NCBI GenBank assembly: GCA_030592025.1
Contig: JAUUZX010000044.1
Coordinates: 1 to 8,258 of the forward strand
DNA: 8,258 bases
From: a bacterium
GTDB lineage: Bacteria > Krumholzibacteriota > Krumholzibacteria > LZORAL124-64-63
Direction: 5' to 3'
Under the pieces are notes generated by a model, which had not been told where the DNA came from, made no database searches, and saw only the letters and a program-made list of their open reading frames with translations. Positions 4,606-8,258 of this stretch are shown here, piece after piece (position 1 is the first letter of the stretch; each line of letters starts with the position of its first letter). Position numbers and translations under genes: made by a program.

Positions 4606-6792
4606 TCAGCGGAGCAGGGTGATGGGTCGGGTGGCGGCGCCCCTGGCGGTGACGACACGCACGTAGTACACGCCCGTGGCCACCGCCCGACCGGCGCGGT
4701 CACGTCCCCGCCAGACCGTTTCGTGGGGACCGGCGTTCAGGCGGCTCTCGACGAGGGTGGTGATGCGGCGTCCGGCGGCGTCGTGCACGTCCACCCGGGC
4801 GTGGCCGGCGACGTCCAGGGTGAAGCGGACCGTGGTGGTGGGGTTGCAGGGGTTCGGGTGGCATGAGACTCCCGCCGGGGCCCCGGCGACGTAGCCGTCG
4901 CCCACGGCCGACAGGCCCTCCGCGGCGCAGGCGGCCGCGAAGGCGCCGATGCGGACCCCGTCGTGGGTGCTGTCGGCGGCGCACATCGAGTTGGCGCGCA
5001 AGGTGAAGCCCTCCGCGGAGGCGTCGCAGAACATGGGGTCGGCGCTGAGGTTGCCGGTCCTGCTGTCCTGCCCCGACAGGGCGCCGGTCCAGTCACCGTC
5101 GGCGTTGCCCCAGACGTTGCTGATGGCGGCGGCGGCCCCGCTGCCGTCGAAGCAGCGCACGGCCAGGTGGTTGTTGTTGCCGACGATGGTGTGGTCCAGG
5201 GTGACGGTCGAGAAGTCCTCGGCGGTGATGGCCGCCCGTTCGGGGTCGGTGCCGTTGCGCCAGAGAGTGCTGCCGGTGACGGTGACGTCCGAGTCCTCCT
5301 GCAACAGCAGAGCGCTGCCACCGGTCTTGCCCCAGTTGTCGAGAACGAGACAATCGACGATCTCCGCGGACGATGCCCGCACGGCGATGGCGCCCCCCTG
5401 CCAACGGCCCTCGTTGGACACGAGCCGGCAGCCGGTGATGAGGGGGCTGCCGCCGTCGCAGAAGATGCCCGCACCCCGGTCGGCGTGGTTGTCCGTGATC
5501 ACGAGGTTCTCGAGGCGAGGCGAGGCCGAGGTCCAGATGCCGGCGCCGTCGTCGGCCATCCATCCGCCGCGGACCGTCAGGTCGCGGACGACGGCGATGC
5601 GGCCCTCGCCATGCTGGAAGATGAATCCGCGGTGAGGATCGCCCTCGTGACCCTCGCAGTCGATGACGACCCGGCCCGGGTCGCCGGGCTCGCCGCGCAC
5701 CGTGACGTTCTTCCCACCGAAATCCAGGTCCCGGTTGCCCGTGCCGGTGTACACGCCGGGGGCCAGGACGAGGGTGTCGCCGACGGCAGCGGCGTCCAGG
5801 GCGGCCTGGATGGTGGCCGCGTCGCCGCTGCCGTCCGCCCGCAGATGCCAAACCGAGGCGGCCCCGCCGCAGACGACAGGCCGGGCGCCGATGAGGTCGC
5901 AGTAGGCGCTCTGGATCGGAGCGCAGGGGCTGGCAGCGTGGAGGGTGAGGTCGCCGATGAAGGGGTTGCAATAGAGGGGGTCGGCTTCGAGGTTGCCGGA
6001 GACACCGAGCTGCTCGTCGATCAGGTCGTTCCAGTTCTCCTCGTTGCCCCAGATGTTGGAGCAGGAGATGTAGGGCGGATCCTCGGTGATGAGGTTGCGG
6101 ACGATGGCCGCGTCGTCGCCACCGGTGATGAGCACCCGCTTCATGGCCAGGGCGCCCTCGGCGTAATGGATGGCCGGGCCATGGGTGCCGTGGATGGTCG
6201 TGCCGAACACACGGGTGTTGCCGCCGGTGAGCCGCATGGCGCCGCCCACGTTGGATGTGCCGCAGCCGATGAACAGGCAGTCCTCCAGACGCAGGTCGGC
6301 CCCGGCGGCGCTCAGGCCGCCGCCGGCGTAGTCGGCGGTGCAGCTGTCGAAAACGACGTTGTGGAACTCAGCTCGCGTGTTCTGCAGCAGGATCCCGCCG
6401 CCGCTGCCGAAGGGGCTGGTGGCGCGGCCGGCGCGCAGGGTGAGGTTGGCGACGATCACGCGGCCGGCGATCTGGCGCGCCTCGAGGCAACGGCCGGCGC
6501 CGTCCGCATCCAGCACGACGTCGGACGGGTCGGTTGTGGCCCCGCGCAGGGTGATGGCCACGCGGAGCACCGCGATGTGGGGAACCTCGTTGTAGTTCAG
6601 GTTGGTGCAGTCGTCGTAGACGCCGGGCGAGAGCACGATGACGTCACCGGTGAGGCTGGAATCCACGGCCGCCTGGATCGTGGGGGCCTGCTGAGGGACG
6701 TACCAATCGCGGGCCATCGCCGGTGGGAACACCAGGAATGTTCCGGCGAGGGCCGCAAGAAAAACGGCCAGCGGGCGTACGGAATTCTGCAT
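4606..6792 (-). CDS. Secreted right-handed beta-helix protein, duplicated, with FlgD-like C-terminal domain
   Basis: This is a 728-residue exported protein. Residues 1-28 are a signal peptide (basic start, Ala/Leu/Phe core, A-M-A). Two homologous parallel beta-helix halves follow, at about 29-308 and 314-622. Each opens with 'TIQAA-D...GD...L-PGVY' (38-59, 327-348), contains many short Gly/Asn-rich coils of the pectate-lyase-like fold, and closes with 'N-WGN...GNL-ADP--C' and a paired-Cys segment ending in 'IGA'. Residues 644-728 form an Ig-like FlgD/T9SS-type C-terminal domain, opened by 'CHPNPCNPTTTVRF' and containing 'D-x-x-GR-I-TTLVE', 'W-G-R-D-x-x-G-R-x-V-A-T-G-V-Y-Y-V-R'. This domain is typically a sorting or anchoring tail. 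No catalytic residues of a polysaccharide lyase are recognisable, so binding or structural roles are as likely as enzymatic ones. The start is ATG 6792 with GAGGAGGA 6 nt upstream; the longer frame to 6855 lacks such support and would bury the signal peptide. Confidence 0.88.
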   Translation of the reverse strand: MQNSVRPLAVFLAALAGTFLVFPPAMARDWYVPQQAPTIQAAVDSSLTGDVIVLSPGVYDDCTNLNYNEVPHIAVLRVAITLRGATTDPSDVVLDADGAGRCLEARQIAGRVIVANLTLRAGRATSPFGSGGGILLQNTRAEFHNVVFDSCTADYAGGGLSAAGADLRLEDCLFIGCGTSNVGGAMRLTGGNTRVFGTTIHGTHGPAIHYAEGALAMKRVLITGGDDAAIVRNLITEDPPYISCSNIWGNEENWNDLIDEQLGVSGNLEADPLYCNPFIGDLTLHAASPCAPIQSAYCDLIGARPVVCGGAASVWHLRADGSGDAATIQAALDAAAVGDTLVLAPGVYTGTGNRDLDFGGKNVTVRGEPGDPGRVVIDCEGHEGDPHRGFIFQHGEGRIAVVRDLTVRGGWMADDGAGIWTSASPRLENLVITDNHADRGAGIFCDGGSPLITGCRLVSNEGRWQGGAIAVRASSAEIVDCLVLDNWGKTGGSALLLQEDSDVTVTGSTLWRNGTDPERAAITAEDFSTVTLDHTIVGNNNHLAVRCFDGSGAAAAISNVWGNADGDWTGALSGQDSRTGNLSADPMFCDASAEGFTLRANSMCAADSTHDGVRIGAFAAACAAEGLSAVGDGYVAGAPAGVSCHPNPCNPTTTVRFTLDVAGHARVDVHDAAGRRITTLVESRLNAGPHETVWRGRDRAGRAVATGVYYVRVVTARGAATRPITLLR

Positions 6793-6798
6793 CACGGA

Positions 6799-6806
6799 TC
6801 CTCCTC
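6799..6806 (-). promoter_or_regulatory. Strong Shine-Dalgarno of the beta-helix gene
   Basis: Read on the minus strand this is GAGGAGGA, 6 nt before ATG 6792. It decides the start over a GTG at 6795 (only 3 nt away) and an ATG at 6855. Confidence 0.85.
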
Positions 6807-6816
6807 GCCGGATCGT

Positions 6817-6830
6817 CGGAGATGTCTCCG
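6817..6830. repeat. 14-bp inverted repeat upstream of the beta-helix gene
   Basis: CGGAGA and TCTCCG are perfect inverted arms around a TG centre, 24 nt upstream of the beta-helix start and just beyond its ribosome site. It could be an operator or a small leader hairpin. In GC-rich DNA arms of this length also occur by chance, so the regulatory reading is weak. Confidence 0.4.
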
Positions 6831-6869
6831 CCGCGGTGAGGCTCTTGGCTCCCAACGTCTTGGACGCGT

Positions 6870-6887
6870 GGCCGGGGCAACCCGGCC
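6870..6887. repeat. 7-bp GC stem with GCAA loop in the divergent intergenic region
   Basis: GGCCGGG and CCCGGCC enclose GCAA, a GNRA tetraloop when read on the + strand. If the glycosyltransferase transcript starts upstream of it, this would be a very stable leader hairpin. No T-run follows on either strand, so it is not a terminator. Its role is unknown. Confidence 0.4.
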
Positions 6888-6909
6888 TGGGGGCGACGCG
6901 GGGGAGCGC

Positions 6910-6926
6910 GTTCCCTGTCGCGGAAC
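6910..6926. repeat. GTTCC-N7-GGAAC inverted repeat
   Basis: Five-base perfect arms are separated by 7 nt, with centres spaced by about one helical turn, as in many dimeric repressor sites. It lies mid-way between the divergent genes and could serve either. This is a short motif and may be chance. Confidence 0.25.
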
Positions 6927-6966
6927 ATGCAGAAGCGATGCCGAACGCCGTGGGGGAGCCGCCTGA

Positions 6967-6976
6967 TGGTCGACCA
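6967..6976. repeat. Perfect 10-bp palindrome upstream of the glycosyltransferase gene
   Basis: TGGTCGACCA is fully self-complementary and lies 43 nt before ATG 7020, a plausible operator position. A CCACC/GGTGG pair (6974-6978 and 6989-6993) overlaps it. No convincing -10 element is visible on either strand of the 227-nt gap, so promoter positions are not called. Confidence 0.3.
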
Positions 6977-7019
6977 CCCGTCTTGACCGGTGGGCCCCCC
7001 CGTGCGAAAGTCGCCGATC

Positions 7020-8258
7020 ATGAACGGTGCCGCGAACAAACCATGGCAGGGCAGGCACACGGCGCTCGTGGCGTTGGTGGTCGTTTCCCAGGTCCTGCTG
7101 ATCGTCGGTCGGCTGGACGAAATGCCCGTGGGCGGGGCCGCCGATGACGCCCACTACGTGGAGATGGCGCGTTCCCTGGCCGAGGGCCGGGGCGCGGTGC
7201 TCCATGTGGGGCCCGACGCACCGGACAGCGCGGTCTTCCCACCCGGTTTCCCTCTCCTGTTGGCGCCCCTGGCGCGGCTCGCGCCGACCTCCCTCACCCT
7301 CCTGAAACTCGTGCCCCTGTGGGCGGCCCTGATGCTCGTGCCCCTCTGCCTGGCCTGGCCCACCCGCGGTTGGCCCGACCGAGGGTGCCCTGACCTTGGG
7401 CCCAGCCCGGCGCGGCGGATCGCGCTGGCGGCCGTCGTCGCCCTGAATCCATGGACCGTGGCCTACGCGGGGCGGATCGTCAGCGACCTGCCCTTCACGG
7501 CCCTCGTGCTGACCGTGGCCGTGGTCGCCCTGGGTGGCGGTCGTTCCCCCTCGCAAAGCAACCACGGGCGGTGGCTTGTCGTGGGCGCCCTGGTCGGGGT
7601 GGCCGTGCTCCTGCGCACGGTGGGCCTGACCCTCCTGCTGGCCGTGCTCTCGCACCTGGCCCTGGACCGGCGCTGGGGGCGGATGAGGGCCGTCGCGGGC
7701 ATGGCGGCATCGGTCGTCCTCCTGCCCCTGGTGCTGGGCTGGAGCCCCGCGGTTCTGCCCCTGGGGAACGTCTATGGCGAGCAGTTGCTGGGGCACCACC
7801 AGGACGTCGCCGGGCGTCTTTTCTACACCGGATCCCAGTTGGTGGGCTACCTCGACGAATTGCCCGCCCTGCTGGTGCCCGTCTTCGGCAAGACCGGCGG
7901 GGCGGCGGCCGATCGTCTGGGGATGGGGCGGGCCCTGGGCCTGCTGCAGATGCTGACGGGACTCGCGCTGACCGTGGCGGTTACGGCTGGTCTGGTGGCG
8001 GGCCTGCGTCGGGCCGATGCGGCGGCACGGTCGGCCCATCGTTTCTGGGGGTTGTTCCTGGCGTGGTACGGCCTGGCCCTGCTCGGATTCGAGGGCTACC
8101 CCGACGGGGTGCAGCTTCGCCTGCTGCTGCCCGTGCTGCCGGCGGTGGCTTGGTACACCCTGGCCGCAGCGGACCGCTGGCGGTGGCCCAGCACCCGGCC
8201 CCGCCTGCCCTGGGCGTTGGTGCTGACGGCGATGCTGGCCGGGGCCTGCGTCCACAAC
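7020..8258 (+). CDS. GT-C fold membrane glycosyltransferase, ArnT/PMT-like (3' truncated)
   Basis: The frame stays open from ATG 7020 to the window end, giving 413 residues with the C-terminus missing. It is a polytopic membrane protein with about ten hydrophobic segments (near 13-31, 76-88, 93-113, 131-149, 153-171, 185-211, 225-240, 306-327, 341-356, 365-384, 397-411). It matches the GT39/ArnT/PMT_2 group, which transfers sugars from polyprenyl-phosphate donors on the outer face of the inner membrane. The first external loop holds 'ADDAHYVEMARSLAEG' (41-56) with the catalytic-type acidic pair Asp42-Asp43, followed by 'FPPGFPLLLAPL' (73-84). 'GRIVSDLPF' (151-159), 'LLRTVGL' (197-203) and 'RLLLPVLP' (367-374) are further family-like motifs. 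ATG 7020 has only a weak GAAAG upstream; GTG 7002 and 6990 are in-frame alternatives after the stop at 6984. Acceptor and donor are unknown. It diverges from the beta-helix gene. Confidence 0.87.
   Translation, partial: MNGAANKPWQGRHTALVALVVVSQVLLIVGRLDEMPVGGAADDAHYVEMARSLAEGRGAVLHVGPDAPDSAVFPPGFPLLLAPLARLAPTSLTLLKLVPLWAALMLVPLCLAWPTRGWPDRGCPDLGPSPARRIALAAVVALNPWTVAYAGRIVSDLPFTALVLTVAVVALGGGRSPSQSNHGRWLVVGALVGVAVLLRTVGLTLLLAVLSHLALDRRWGRMRAVAGMAASVVLLPLVLGWSPAVLPLGNVYGEQLLGHHQDVAGRLFYTGSQLVGYLDELPALLVPVFGKTGGAAADRLGMGRALGLLQMLTGLALTVAVTAGLVAGLRRADAAARSAHRFWGLFLAWYGLALLGFEGYPDGVQLRLLLPVLPAVAWYTLAAADRWRWPSTRPRLPWALVLTAMLAGACVHN

Noticed and set aside
6793..6855. A 21-residue N-terminal extension of the beta-helix protein from ATG 6855
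   Set aside because: A strong GAGGAGGA site sits directly before ATG 6792, and the extension would place charged residues ahead of an otherwise normal signal peptide.
4963..6966. 667-residue open frame on the + strand opposite the beta-helix gene
   Set aside because: It is a GC-rich antisense shadow: low-complexity Ala/Gly/Val/Asp sequence with no domain motif and no signal peptide, lying across a gene with clear signal peptide, repeats and C-terminal domain.
6983..7011. A sigma-70-like promoter (TTGACC at 6983-6988) for the glycosyltransferase
   Set aside because: The box 17 nt downstream (GAAAGT) is a poor -10, and the implied transcript would start almost at the ATG.
6792..8255. 487-residue open frame on the - strand opposite the glycosyltransferase
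   Set aside because: Its composition is Gly/Gln/His/Arg/Pro-rich with no recognisable fold, and the + frame encodes a polytopic membrane enzyme with family motifs.
1..8258. CRISPR arrays, tRNA/rRNA genes, insertion sequences, toxin-antitoxin or other defence modules
   Set aside because: No regularly spaced direct repeats, no structured RNA gene, no transposase or integrase motifs and no defence-family proteins were seen on either strand.

Overview
The window is gene-dense, strongly GC-rich bacterial DNA with mostly non-ATG starts and Shine-Dalgarno-type ribosome sites. Three traits suggest a high-GC lineage of the FCB-related candidate phyla (Krumholzibacteriota, Eiseniibacteriota, Latescibacterota or similar). 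They are a secreted beta-helix protein ending in a FlgD-like/T9SS-like C-terminal domain with a 'PNPCNPTT' entry motif, a repeated Kre9-type surface protein, and the 'GNL-ADP-C' block typical of beta-helix proteins in those groups. The taxonomic placement is an inference from protein style, not from a marker gene.

Layout. Positions 1-921 (+) hold the C-terminal part of a secreted or surface protein made of three Cys-bracketed beta-sandwich repeats. Five tightly packed + strand genes follow (918-4539): acylphosphatase, Cof-type HAD phosphatase, a group II PLP-dependent amino acid decarboxylase, an exported stand-alone DsbD N-terminal (alpha) domain, and a small RRM RNA-binding protein. Their junctions overlap or are only 4-23 nt long. 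All five appear to start with GTG or TTG. The run ends at a perfect 10-bp stem-loop terminator (4561-4588). Converging on it from the other strand is a 728-residue secreted right-handed beta-helix protein (4606-6792, -) built from two homologous halves. A 227-nt divergent intergenic region (6793-7019) carries several short inverted repeats. Beyond it a GT-C type membrane glycosyltransferase (7020 to the window end, +) runs off the edge. Because that frame has no stop before the edge, it is easily missed.

How the genes fit together. The operon looks like a set of small-molecule and housekeeping enzymes (two phosphatases and a decarboxylase) plus an envelope redox-type domain and an RNA-binding protein. 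No pathway joins them convincingly, so co-expression is supported by spacing but shared function is not. The two large surface proteins and the glycosyltransferase point to envelope and exported-protein biology. I found no CRISPR array, RNA gene, insertion sequence, integrase or recognisable defence system. The most notable observations are the orphan DsbD alpha domain, the internal duplication of the beta-helix protein, the triplicated Cys-paired repeats and the all-non-ATG operon.
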